Source of the DNA: Lachnospiraceae bacterium
GTDB lineage: Bacteria; Bacillota; Clostridia; Lachnospirales; Lachnospiraceae
Direction of reading: 5' to 3'
Assembly: GCA_016283755.1 (NCBI GenBank)
Contig: JAEENO010000018.1
Span: 1-64,000, forward strand
DNA: 64,000 bases
Shown here: positions 1-9,504 of the stretch, one piece after another
Layout: each line of letters starts with the position of its first letter
Numbering within the stretch: position 1 is the stretch's first letter
Position numbers and translations under genes: made by a program
Notes under the pieces: model-generated
The model's database searches: none
Seen by the model: only the letters and a program-made list of their open reading frames with translations
What the model was told of the DNA's origin: nothing

Positions 1-743
1 ATTCCAAGCCCCTTTTTTGCTAACGCGAAAGCTGTCTGGATATTGGCTGATTCGCAGAAGACGTGAGGTACAATCTGGTGCTTTTTAAAATAGGAATCAA
101 CTATAGTTCTGATTCTGTCACCCTTCTTAAGTAAGATAAAAGGCTGATTCTTAAACGCCGTTATATCAACCGCCTCTGAGAATTCTTCGCGCTTCTTCTG
201 ACATTCGTCTCCGAATAATTGCTCCATTATCGGTACAGGGACCGCAAGGAAGATTCTGTCCGCTGATAGCTCGGTTACTTCAGCAGAAGGCGAGAAGAAC
301 GGGGAGAAACCTAAGATCAGGTCAACTGCGCCGTGCTGGAGCATGTCTTCTAAGTTAACCGCATTGGCTTCTTCTATTCTTATGTTAACATTCGGGTGCT
401 CGGCCCTATATGGCGGCAGCAGTAGCGGTAAAAGCGCCTGACCTCGGGTATATGTTATACCGATCGTAAGCTCACCCTTGATATCGCCCGATAAATCCTT
501 GACCTCGCTTAAGAACTGGCTTCTTATATCGAGGATCTGTCCGCTTGTCTCTACAAGTCTTGCGCCTGCATAAGTAAGAGACAGTCCCGGGCTTCTCTCA
601 AATAACTGGGTTCCTATCTCTTCCTCAAGCTTCGTTATATGATTGGACAGAGCCTGCTGTGAGATATGAAGCTTATGTGCGGCCTTGGTAATATTCATTT
701 CCTCGGCTACCACAAGAAAATAATTTAGGTTGGTAAAATTCAT
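1..743 (-). CDS. LysR family transcriptional regulator (C-terminus truncated by window edge)
   Basis: Manual reverse-strand translation begins MNFTNLNYFLVVAEEMNITKAAHKLHISQQALSNHITKLEEEIG, a typical LysR HTH; open to base 1; divergent from the downstream operon. Confidence 0.88.
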   Translation of the reverse strand, partial: MNFTNLNYFLVVAEEMNITKAAHKLHISQQALSNHITKLEEEIGTQLFERSPGLSLTYAGARLVETSGQILDIRSQFLSEVKDLSGDIKGELTIGITYTRGQALLPLLLPPYRAEHPNVNIRIEEANAVNLEDMLQHGAVDLILGFSPFFSPSAEVTELSADRIFLAVPVPIMEQLFGDECQKKREEFSEAVDITAFKNQPFILLKKGDRIRTIVDSYFKKHQIVPHVFCESANIQTAFALAKKGLG

Positions 744-1020
744 AAATTATCCCATCATGTAAAAGTGTTAATTTTAAGTGGCTAAAAAGTTAAGTAATTG
801 TCAATGCTGGTGGTACTTCTCAGCCTATATAACAATACTACTACCATATAGGGATAAAATCAATAGACTACAACCTTTTTATTGTGGAAAAGCCATATAA
901 AAAAGTGTTTTTAACATCTGCTTAGTGGTGATACTATAGTAGATGGTGTTTGTGAACGATATTTTGCCTCAAAACGACCTAAGAGGCTACAGGTTCAACG
1001 AAAAAAGGTAGGTATTTATT

Positions 1021-1245
1021 ATGGCACAGAAAAAATTAGTGTTAAACTCTGCTTGGTGCAAGGGTTGCGGAATCTGCGCAGCATTCTGTCCTAAGCAGGT
1101 ACTCGCTTTGTCGGACGAGAAAGTGACTATCGCTAATGAAGATGCGTGCATCTTCTGTGGTCAGTGTGAGCAGAGATGCCCTGACTACGCAATCTATATT
1201 GAAGATAAAGAGGAGGTAGGTAATCAATGGGTAAGACCGTATTAA
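1021..1245 (+). CDS. korD: 4Fe-4S ferredoxin-type delta subunit of 2-oxoacid:acceptor oxidoreductase
   Basis: Two CxxCxxCxxxC clusters (CKGCGICAAFCP, CIFCGQCEQRCP); first gene of alpha/beta/gamma oxidoreductase operon. Confidence 0.85.
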   Translation: MAQKKLVLNSAWCKGCGICAAFCPKQVLALSDEKVTIANEDACIFCGQCEQRCPDYAIYIEDKEEVGNQWVRPY

Positions 1246-2357
1246 TGCAGGGTAACGAAGCCGTTGTAGAAGGCGCAATCGCTGCAGGTATGCGCTTTTA
1301 CGCAGGTTATCCGATTACTCCTTCAACAGAGATAGCTGAGCAGTCAGCAGTTCGCCTTCCTCAGGTAGGCGGTAAATTCATTCAGATGGAAGATGAGATT
1401 TCTTCTATGGCAGCAACAATCGGTGCTTCGGCAGCAGGCGTTAAGGCCATGACGGCATCTTCCGGCCCGGGCTTTTCCTTAAAGCAGGAGAACTTAGGCT
1501 ATGCATGCATTACAGAGATTCCTTGCGTTGTAGTAGACGTACAGAGATCAGGACCTTCAACAGGTCTTCCTACAAGTCCTTCACAGGCTGATGTAATGCA
1601 GGCTAAGTGGGGAACTCACGGTGATCATCCGGTTATCGCTCTTTCCCCGTCATCAGTTCGCGAGACATATGATTTGATCATAAGAGCATTTAACTTGGCA
1701 GAGAAGTATCGTACACCGGTTATCTTCCTTATGGATGAGATCGTTGGACATTTAAGAGAAGGTATTGAGATACCGGATCCTAAGGACCTTGAGATTATCA
1801 ATCGTCCTGTTAAGAAGTTCGCTAAGCAGAACGGTCTTCCTTACCATGTAGAGGAAGGCGAGTGGGTACCGACAATGCTTCCTTTCGGACAGGGTCAGAG
1901 ATACCACATTACAGGTCTTGCTCACGGCGAGTCGGGATTCCCGACCAACGATAATGCTACAGCAGGTAAGCTTGTTCGCCGCCTTATCGACAAGGTTGAG
2001 AAGAATTATGATGATATCGTTCAGTGCGAAGAAGTTATGTGCGATGATGCAGATGTTGCAGTAGTATGCTTCGGTGGTACAGCAAGAGCAGCTCAGTCAG
2101 CAATCGAGCAGGCAAGAGAAAAAGGAATTAAGGCCGGTATGTTCCGTCCTATTACAATATGGCCATTCCCGAGTAGAGAGCTTGAAGCTTTATCCAAGAA
2201 GGTTAAGAAGATCGTTGTTGCAGAGCACAACGACGGCCAGATTCTCTTAGAAGTACAGAGAGTCGTTAAGAACAATTGTAAGGTTGATTTCGTTGGAAAG
2301 ATTGATGGTTCGGTTCTTACACCGCCTGTAATCCTTTCCAAGATCGAGGAGGAATAG
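1227..2357 (+). CDS. korA: 2-oxoacid:acceptor oxidoreductase subunit alpha
   Basis: GYPITPSTEIAE and SGPGFSLKQE motifs; overlaps the delta subunit. Confidence 0.9.
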   Translation: MGKTVLMQGNEAVVEGAIAAGMRFYAGYPITPSTEIAEQSAVRLPQVGGKFIQMEDEISSMAATIGASAAGVKAMTASSGPGFSLKQENLGYACITEIPCVVVDVQRSGPSTGLPTSPSQADVMQAKWGTHGDHPVIALSPSSVRETYDLIIRAFNLAEKYRTPVIFLMDEIVGHLREGIEIPDPKDLEIINRPVKKFAKQNGLPYHVEEGEWVPTMLPFGQGQRYHITGLAHGESGFPTNDNATAGKLVRRLIDKVEKNYDDIVQCEEVMCDDADVAVVCFGGTARAAQSAIEQAREKGIKAGMFRPITIWPFPSRELEALSKKVKKIVVAEHNDGQILLEVQRVVKNNCKVDFVGKIDGSVLTPPVILSKIEEE

Positions 2358-2359
2358 TA

Positions 2360-3199
2360 ATGGCAAGTGAATTAATAGATAAATATATGCGACCTGAGCA
2401 CCTTCCTCATATCTGGTGCCCGGGATGCGGTAACGGAATTATTATGCGTGATGTTGCACAGGCTATCGAGAATCTTGGTCTTGATCATGACAAGGTAGTA
2501 ATCGTATCCGGTATCGGATGCTCATCACGTGCCGCAGGTTACATGGATTTCAACACGATTCACACGACACACGGCCGTGCAATCGCTTTTGCAACAGGTA
2601 TTAAGCTTGCAAATCCTGAACTTAACGTAATCGTTCTTGCAGGTGACGGAGATATCTCCGCAATCGGTGGTAATCACTTGATCCACGCTGCAAGACGTAA
2701 CATCGGAATTACAGTTGTTGTATTTAACAATAACATTTATGGTATGACAGGTGGTCAGTACTCACCGACAACTCCTCGTGGAGAGAAGGGTACAACCGCT
2801 CCTTACGGTAACATTGACCGTTCATTTGATATCGCAGGTCTTGCTTATGGAGCAGGTGCTTCATTCGCAGCAAGAGGTTCTGCATATCACGTACAGCAGA
2901 CAATTTCTTACATCCAGCAGGGTATCTCTCACAAGGGATTCTCCATTATCGATGTAGCAGCTATCTGCCCTACATATTATGGACGTAAGAACAAGAAGGG
3001 TTCTGCGGTTGATATGATGAAGTATCAGCGTGATAACGCAGTTATGCAGGACAAGGCAGTTACAATGACTGCAGAAGAGTTAAAAGGTAAGGTTATAATC
3101 GGAGTTCTTGCTCAGGTTAACTACCCTGAATTCACTAAAGAATACCAGAAGATCATCGATCGTCTCGGAAGGGAGGCAGAAGAACGTGAGCACCGCTAA
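2360..3199 (+). CDS. korB: 2-oxoacid:acceptor oxidoreductase subunit beta (TPP-binding)
   Basis: WCPGCGNGI; GDGDISAIGGNHLIHAARRN TPP motif. Confidence 0.92.
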   Translation: MASELIDKYMRPEHLPHIWCPGCGNGIIMRDVAQAIENLGLDHDKVVIVSGIGCSSRAAGYMDFNTIHTTHGRAIAFATGIKLANPELNVIVLAGDGDISAIGGNHLIHAARRNIGITVVVFNNNIYGMTGGQYSPTTPRGEKGTTAPYGNIDRSFDIAGLAYGAGASFAARGSAYHVQQTISYIQQGISHKGFSIIDVAAICPTYYGRKNKKGSAVDMMKYQRDNAVMQDKAVTMTAEELKGKVIIGVLAQVNYPEFTKEYQKIIDRLGREAEEREHR

Positions 3200-3806
3200 G
3201 AAAACAACAGAAACTAAAGAAGTTAAGAAAGCTGCCGCAAAAGCTCCTGCAGCTAAGGCAGATAAGGCCGAAAGAACCAAGATGGAGATCCGTCTTACAG
3301 GTTCCGGCGGACAGGGTGTCATTCTTGCAACAATTATTCTTGCTGAAGCAGGTATTGAGGCAGGCAAGTATGTAGCTCAGTCTCAGGCATACGGTCCTGA
3401 GGCAAGAGGAGGTTCATGTAAGGCTGAGGTTATTATCGACGAGAAGCCGATCGGTTTCACTAAGGTAGAAAAGCCTACATTCTTCATGGCTCTTACACAG
3501 AAGGCATTAGACCAGTATGCACCGGGCTTAAGCAAGCATTGTATCGTATTGCTTGATTCTTCACTTGAGACACCTGAGTGCTTACTTGCTAACAAGGTAT
3601 ACAAGGCTCCAATCCTTGAGAGTGCTATTAAGGAAGTTGGTAAAGCAATGACAGCTAATATCGTAGCAGTCGGAGCAATCAATGCAATCCTTAATCTTGT
3701 ATCGGACGAAGACCTTCATACAGCAGTTATGTCACACGTTCCGAAGGGAACAGAAGAGCTTAACGAGAAGGCTCTTAAGGTCGGCATGAAGTTAATTAAG
3801 AAATAA
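3186..3806 (+). CDS. korC: 2-oxoacid:acceptor oxidoreductase subunit gamma
   Basis: GSGGQGVILA motif; GTG start at 3186 after RBS gggagg fits better than the ORF-track start 3108. Confidence 0.88.
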   Translation: MSTAKKTTETKEVKKAAAKAPAAKADKAERTKMEIRLTGSGGQGVILATIILAEAGIEAGKYVAQSQAYGPEARGGSCKAEVIIDEKPIGFTKVEKPTFFMALTQKALDQYAPGLSKHCIVLLDSSLETPECLLANKVYKAPILESAIKEVGKAMTANIVAVGAINAILNLVSDEDLHTAVMSHVPKGTEELNEKALKVGMKLIKK

Positions 3807-3813
3807 TTATGTG

Positions 3814-3841
3814 TGCGGCGGCAATTTGCCGCCGCATTTTT
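3814..3841 (+). terminator. Rho-independent terminator after korC
   Basis: TGCGGCGGC-aattt-GCCGCCGCA followed by TTTTT. Confidence 0.85.
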
Positions 3842-3850
3842 CACATGCAG

Positions 3851-3921
3851 CTAGGTGGCACATAAGTGCCGGAACCTTGCTGCCACGACGCACCGCGCCA
3901 TAGGCGCATTACATGTGCGTC
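3851..3921 (+). repeat. Two-hairpin repeat module, copy A
   Basis: AGGTGGCAC-ataa-GTGCCggaACCT then GACGCAC-c-GCGCC-ata-GGCGC-attacat-GTGCGTC; second copy at 22810-22881. Confidence 0.75.
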
Positions 3922-3942
3922 TTCCAAGACAAAGGAGATAAT

Positions 3943-5424
3943 ATGTACGAAGATCGTATTTTGAACAGCGCTCTTATGAGTAAGATAATGCCGGCTTCAG
4001 AGGCAGCATCCCTTATCAAAGAGAATATGAAGCTTGGTTTCTCCGGCTTTACATCCGCAGGATATGCAAAGCTTATCCCTACAGAGATTGCAAAGCAGGG
4101 CACAGCCAAGAACTTGACAGTTATATCCGGCGCATCAACAGGCGCGGAACTCGACGGTGAACTTGCCAAGGCAGGTCTTATGGGACGCCGTCATCCTTTC
4201 CAGAGCAATAAGGACAGCCGTAACTCAATTAATGCAGGAACCACCGAATATGCCGATTATCATCTCGGAATGCTTCCGAGATATCTTCGTCAGGACATTT
4301 TCGGAGATCTTGATTATGCAATCGTTGAGTGCTGTATGATCCTTGAGGACGGTTCACTTGTTCCTACGCTTACAGTCGGTGCAACCAATGCAATCGTAGA
4401 AAAGTCCAAGAAGGTACTTGTTGAGCTTAATACATCTGTCCCGACAGGTGTATACGGAATGCATGATATCTTCAATCCTGATTGCGGTGAGCCTATTCCG
4501 TTAACTTCTTCAAGCCAGCGTATCGGTGAGAAGTCAATTAAGTGCGGAATCGATAAGATTGCCGGCATCGTTATTAACGAAAATCGTGGGGAGTGCCCGA
4601 AGTTTAAGCCTGTCGATGAAGTTTCACAGAAGATCGCAGACCATATCATTTTGTTCTTAAGAGAAGAAGTTAAGAAGGGCCATTTACCGGAGAACTTATA
4701 TCCGTTACAGTCGGGCGTAGGCGCAGTTGCTAACGCTGTACTTGCAGGACTTTCCAATGCGGGATTCAAGCACCTCTCAATGTACACAGAGGTTGTACAG
4801 GACTCCGCGGTAGAGCTTTTATACGATGGTATTATGGATACGTTATCTACAACAGCTGTTTCTCTTTCTGAGGAAGGCCTTGCAAAGTTCTATGATAACT
4901 TTGATAACGTTAAGGATCATATCATAATCCGTCCGCAGGATATTTCCAATCATCCTGAAGCAATAAGAAGACTTAAGCTTATATCTATGAATACAGCAAT
5001 CGAAGCTGATATCTACGGCAACGTTAACTCGACTCACATCTCCGGTTCCAAGATGATGAACGGTATCGGAGGTTCCGGAGACTTTGCAAGAAACGCAGGT
5101 ATCTCAATCTTTATGACTCCGTCCGTTGCAAAGGACGGCGCAATTTCATCAATCGTTCCGTTCTGCTCACACGTTGACTCAACAGAGCATGATGTATGTG
5201 TAATCGTAACCGAGCAGGGACTTGCAGATCTTCGTGGCCTTAGCCCTAAGGAGAGAGCCGAAGCTATCATCGAGAAGTGCGCTCATCCTGATTATAAGGA
5301 TGAACTTCGAGAGTACTTCAAGCATGCTTGTGAGGTTGCTCCGGCTAACCATACACCGCATGACCTTGAGCACTGCTTCGATATGCACACACGCTTCATC
5401 AAGACAGGAACGATGAAGAAATAA
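3943..5424 (+). CDS. Acetyl-CoA hydrolase/transferase family protein (succinate/acetate CoA-transferase type)
   Basis: ATG 3943 after AAAGGAG; GFTSAGYAKLIPTEIA, GIGGSGDFARNAG and EQGLADLRGLSPKERA motifs. Confidence 0.85.
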   Translation: MYEDRILNSALMSKIMPASEAASLIKENMKLGFSGFTSAGYAKLIPTEIAKQGTAKNLTVISGASTGAELDGELAKAGLMGRRHPFQSNKDSRNSINAGTTEYADYHLGMLPRYLRQDIFGDLDYAIVECCMILEDGSLVPTLTVGATNAIVEKSKKVLVELNTSVPTGVYGMHDIFNPDCGEPIPLTSSSQRIGEKSIKCGIDKIAGIVINENRGECPKFKPVDEVSQKIADHIILFLREEVKKGHLPENLYPLQSGVGAVANAVLAGLSNAGFKHLSMYTEVVQDSAVELLYDGIMDTLSTTAVSLSEEGLAKFYDNFDNVKDHIIIRPQDISNHPEAIRRLKLISMNTAIEADIYGNVNSTHISGSKMMNGIGGSGDFARNAGISIFMTPSVAKDGAISSIVPFCSHVDSTEHDVCVIVTEQGLADLRGLSPKERAEAIIEKCAHPDYKDELREYFKHACEVAPANHTPHDLEHCFDMHTRFIKTGTMKK

Positions 5425-5459
5425 TTAGCTTAAATTCCATTCTTTTAAATATTTACCTT

Positions 5460-5495
5460 AAGAGGCGACCGGTGGCAACATTGGTTGCTTCTTTT
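5460..5495 (+). terminator. Probable Rho-independent terminator
   Basis: AAGAGGCGACC / GGTTGCTTCTT 11-bp stem with two GU pairs, then TT. Confidence 0.55.
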
Positions 5496-5620
5496 ATGTA
5501 AATAGATATTTGAAGAAAATAGAACGTGTCATCATTAAAATTCTGTTAACTCAATATAGACAATAGATATTTCTGTATATATAATAAAAATGTGACCAAT
5601 AAAATGAATGGGGGTATTAT

Positions 5621-6799
5621 ATGTTAAGGAATATTAAAACAAGATTGATATCATTACTATTAATCTCAACTTTTCTTATTAGTGTATGTGGAATTATGCC
5701 ATGTGATGTAAGGGCTAAAGAAGGTATAATAAGCACGGAATATGCAAAGAAGATTGCTGTATTACATATACAGTCTTTTATTGCTAATAATGAAAAAGAT
5801 GAGTTGAGTAAATGGGAGTGGGGTGTATATATAGAAGAACCTGTTCCAATGTACTCGCCTGATGGATATATAGAGGCGTATTATATAGATGTTGTTGACA
5901 AAGAGAAGACTTCAGTTGGATATGTTATAGTTGGAGCGAATAAAACACATCCCCCGATTATAGAATACGGTATTTGCAATGAATTTTATCCTGCTGTTAT
6001 GGCAAAAGTGCTGGAGGCGGATACATTTTATTACCTGGGTTCGGTTTTCTACTTGATTGGTAATGAAAAGGCAGTGTGGGACGTTAGTGGCTTTGGCAGT
6101 TATAATCAAATTGATAAAGAAAATTTGAAAAATGTAAAAGTTATATGCGATAATTATGCAGAAAGTTGGATATATTGGGAAAAAGCTGTTAACGATTTTA
6201 AGGTTAGTATTGAAGACGGTAGGGTAAATGAGTCATCATACACGGTAAGAATATTTAATAGACCAAGACAAAATGATGTGAATGGTTATAATCAACCATA
6301 TACTATTATGGATGCTTTTCCGGGCGAAGTATTCCATTGCTTCCCGGTAGCAAGTGTTAACTTGTTTATCTATTGGACTCGATATGGTGGCTCTCATTAT
6401 TCGGTATTAAGACAACCAAATGATAGACAGTGGCGTCATACATTTAATATCTTGAAAGAGTATGAGAATACAATTGAGGTTGAAGGTCCTGAAGGTGGAA
6501 CAAAAGCAGAAGATGGGGCGAATGGGTTAAATAGGTATATTAGGGAATGCGGACTACATAATTTTACACAAAGTATAGGTAATCCAGATAAGTTTATGTG
6601 CATGGATGAAATTGACGATGGAAGACCTTATATAATCGATTATGAGCATCCGCAGGTAAGCAGACACGCAATGCTCGTATTGGGTTATAGAAACGAGAGC
6701 ACATTCAGTTTTAGAGTAGTTGATGGCTTTTCAGGTTATGCGGGTCGTTTCTTTACGATTGATGATATGTATGGAATAGTAACAATTGAAATATACTAA
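5621..6799 (+). CDS. Secreted papain-like/C39-like cysteine peptidase candidate
   Basis: N-terminal signal peptide; CFPVASVNLFIYW (Cys) and SRHAMLVLGYRN (His) catalytic-style motifs, then VVDGFSG. Confidence 0.6.
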   Translation: MLRNIKTRLISLLLISTFLISVCGIMPCDVRAKEGIISTEYAKKIAVLHIQSFIANNEKDELSKWEWGVYIEEPVPMYSPDGYIEAYYIDVVDKEKTSVGYVIVGANKTHPPIIEYGICNEFYPAVMAKVLEADTFYYLGSVFYLIGNEKAVWDVSGFGSYNQIDKENLKNVKVICDNYAESWIYWEKAVNDFKVSIEDGRVNESSYTVRIFNRPRQNDVNGYNQPYTIMDAFPGEVFHCFPVASVNLFIYWTRYGGSHYSVLRQPNDRQWRHTFNILKEYENTIEVEGPEGGTKAEDGANGLNRYIRECGLHNFTQSIGNPDKFMCMDEIDDGRPYIIDYEHPQVSRHAMLVLGYRNESTFSFRVVDGFSGYAGRFFTIDDMYGIVTIEIY

Positions 6800-6814
6800 T
6801 TATTGGGGGCATAA

Positions 6815-7381
6815 ATGAGTAAACGTGTATTGTCGATTTTATTTGCAACGGTGTCACTTGTTCTTATTAGCCTGATTATACCATTAGTTTTGATAAGACC
6901 TAAAACACTATATGATGCATCCTTTAAAAACTGGGAAGAGTATAATTTCAATTATTATGTTGGGTGGGGAAAATACAATTATGATAAAGAAGAATACGAG
7001 GAAGGGTATTATTATCGTGAAGATATTATTGTTGATTTAAAACAGGAAGAAGCAAGAGAGTTTTTTGAAGATGTCAACAGAATTAGAGTTGTCAGATACT
7101 ATGGGAGAAGAAAGAAGTTGACGAAAAAAGAAGATATAGTTTATTGTCTGCTTATTAATAGGTATAATGAATCAATTAAAGCAGGCGGTATGTTGTGGAG
7201 TATAGATTTTTACAAAAATGGCAAGACACTGGCATCAGCTTTTTATGATATTCACAAAAAACGTTCAATAATGGATTCTGGAATCTACTTTTCTGATTTG
7301 ACAGTTAATAATAATGATTACAATGCTTTTGCTGAAAAGTATTTTAAGACTAATGATATCGGAGGACAAGCCGATGAATAA
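6815..7381 (+). CDS. Hypothetical membrane-anchored protein
   Basis: One N-terminal TM helix; ORF immediately downstream of the peptidase; RBS attgggggc. Confidence 0.6.
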   Translation: MSKRVLSILFATVSLVLISLIIPLVLIRPKTLYDASFKNWEEYNFNYYVGWGKYNYDKEEYEEGYYYREDIIVDLKQEEAREFFEDVNRIRVVRYYGRRKKLTKKEDIVYCLLINRYNESIKAGGMLWSIDFYKNGKTLASAFYDIHKKRSIMDSGIYFSDLTVNNNDYNAFAEKYFKTNDIGGQADE

Positions 7382-7970
7382 GAGAAGAGTAAGCGAAAGC
7401 GTATTGCTTTATCTGGCTTCTACATTTGTATTTGCGGAACTTTTAATTGAACAAGCCATTATAGGGTTTTCTGCATATTTGGGCGCTGCAAATGGAATGT
7501 TTCAGAGGGAAACACTGTTCGTTTCGTATTTGTCTATATTGTTCTTGCTGTCGATTGTATATTTGACAGGAAATAAGTCTATAGCGGTTGTGATACCGGT
7601 GCTTATGTATATTGCATATATGGTAAATGCCCTGTACTATTGGTTTAATGGATATGATATGTTAAGGCTTGATGCATATATTATATTCGCCGCTATAGTA
7701 ATAGTCAGTAATGTTAAGAAATTTAAATATAGGGATGAGATTGTGGTGGCGCTCGGATTGTTGCCGGGGATACTGATGTTGGCGTCGGTAATCTATAAGT
7801 TTTTTGCAGCATATTTATACTTATATTTAGATGAATCGGTATGGACGATCATATGTGATGTCCTCCAAGTATGCTCATTGGCAATGGCAAGCCTTTGCTA
7901 TTTTGGTTCATCTAAACAGGCGATAATGCAGAGACAGAAGAGTGGTGGAAAAGTAAAAGCTATGTTATAA
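7374..7970 (+). CDS. Hypothetical polytopic membrane protein
   Basis: ATG 7374 preceded by ggagga; several hydrophobic segments; overlaps previous stop. Confidence 0.6.
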   Translation: MNKRRVSESVLLYLASTFVFAELLIEQAIIGFSAYLGAANGMFQRETLFVSYLSILFLLSIVYLTGNKSIAVVIPVLMYIAYMVNALYYWFNGYDMLRLDAYIIFAAIVIVSNVKKFKYRDEIVVALGLLPGILMLASVIYKFFAAYLYLYLDESVWTIICDVLQVCSLAMASLCYFGSSKQAIMQRQKSGGKVKAML

Positions 7971-8019
7971 TTAGAAAGAGAATGTTTTTGAGGCAATATT
8001 CTATGTGGGGTATATTACA

Positions 8020-8427
8020 ATGAATATATTGTTTTTTTTGACACCTAAGGTTGAAGTTAAGTGCATAGATGCAAGCTCTACAGTGCGCCAGGCACTCGAG
8101 AAGTTGCAGGCAAGCGGATATACTGCGCTTCCTATTATTAATAAGCGCGGCAAATATGTCGGAACCATATCGGAGGGCGACCTTCTCTGGTTTATAAAAG
8201 CTCATCCCGAGATGAATCTGTTTGACACTGAGGATGTAAGCTTGAAATGTGTCGAGAGACGCCGCGACAATAAGCCGGTATCTGTTAATGAAGATATCGA
8301 TTCATTGTGGGAGAAGATAATAGCGCAGAACTTCGTTCCCGTAATCGATGATGATAACATCTTCATCGGAATTGTTACAAGAAAAGCGGTAGTAAGCCAT
8401 CTTGCCAAGGAGTGCAAGGATAAGTAA
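8020..8427 (+). CDS. CBS domain-containing protein
   Basis: Tandem CBS pattern (ALPIINKRGKYVGTISEGDLL ... VPVIDDDNIFIGIVTRKAVV). Confidence 0.85.
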   Translation: MNILFFLTPKVEVKCIDASSTVRQALEKLQASGYTALPIINKRGKYVGTISEGDLLWFIKAHPEMNLFDTEDVSLKCVERRRDNKPVSVNEDIDSLWEKIIAQNFVPVIDDDNIFIGIVTRKAVVSHLAKECKDK

Positions 8428-8492
8428 TATATATAGAGGAAACAGTTTGCGGAGGGGCATAAGCTCCTCCGATTTAGATGAAAGGATAATAT

Positions 8493-9398
8493 ATGTGGAT
8501 AGCTGACAGATGGAAAGATTATGAGGTAATGGATACATCTTCGGGTGAAAAGCTCGAACGCTGGGGTAACTATACCCTTGTGCGTCCCGACCCTCAGGTC
8601 ATCTGGAATACGGATAAGAAAGCGCAAGGCTGGAAGAAAATGAACGGCCACTATCATAGAAGTAAAGCAGGCGGCGGTGAGTGGGAGTTTTTTGATCTTC
8701 CCGAGCAGTGGAGCATTAATTATAAGGTAGAAAAAGGAAGTAATCTCACATTTAATCTTAAGCCGTTCAGCTTTAAGCATACGGGTCTATTTCCGGAGCA
8801 GGCGGTTAACTGGGACTGGTGCTCGGTTAAAATAGCTGATGCAATTAAGAACGGTACATGTAAGACAACTGACGGTGATGGTGTTCCGAAAGTTCTTAAC
8901 CTCTTCGCTTATACAGGCGGAGCAACACTTGCAGCTGCATCCGCAGGAGCAAGGGTAACTCATGTTGATGCATCGAAGGGAATGGTTACCTGGGCTAAGG
9001 AGAACGCCGCGTCATCAGGATTGTCCGAAGCTCCGATTCGCTGGATAGTTGATGACTGTGTTAAGTTTGTAGAGCGTGAGATTCGTCGCGGTAATAAGTA
9101 CGATGGAATTATAATGGATCCGCCTTCATACGGAAGAGGACCTAAGGGGGAGACCTGGAAGATAGAAGAGTCGGTATTCCCGTTTATCGAATTATGTACT
9201 GAGTTACTGTCCGATAATGCGCTTTTCTTCCTTATTAATTCTTATACCACAGGATTACAGCCTGCAGTACTTACATATATGTTATCTACTGCATTGAAGA
9301 ATCGCGGTGGACATGTTGAAGCATCCGAAATCGGACTTCCGGTGTCAAGCAATAAGCTTGTTCTCCCGTGCGGGGCAACCGGACGATGGTATAATTAA
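8493..9398 (+). CDS. Class I SAM-dependent methyltransferase (COG1092/RlmI-RlmK-like)
   Basis: VLNLFAYTGGATLAAASAGARVTHVDAS; DGIIMDPPSYGRG. Confidence 0.85.
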   Translation: MWIADRWKDYEVMDTSSGEKLERWGNYTLVRPDPQVIWNTDKKAQGWKKMNGHYHRSKAGGGEWEFFDLPEQWSINYKVEKGSNLTFNLKPFSFKHTGLFPEQAVNWDWCSVKIADAIKNGTCKTTDGDGVPKVLNLFAYTGGATLAAASAGARVTHVDASKGMVTWAKENAASSGLSEAPIRWIVDDCVKFVEREIRRGNKYDGIIMDPPSYGRGPKGETWKIEESVFPFIELCTELLSDNALFFLINSYTTGLQPAVLTYMLSTALKNRGGHVEASEIGLPVSSNKLVLPCGATGRWYN

Positions 9399-9504
9399 GA
9401 AATATATTACGAAGGTATAGTATCGGAATACGATTTCAAGTCTCGCTACGCTGTAATTCGTATGATTAAGATTAAAATGATCAGGTTATAAATTCTGTAG
9501 TGTG

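Noticed and set aside
3108-3185. ORF-track N-terminal extension of the gamma subunit
   Set aside because: Lies in the korB coding sequence; the GTG at 3186 has a proper RBS.
4314-4787. 157-aa minus-strand ORF in the CoA-transferase gene
   Set aside because: Antisense to a strongly supported CDS; no RBS or homology signal.
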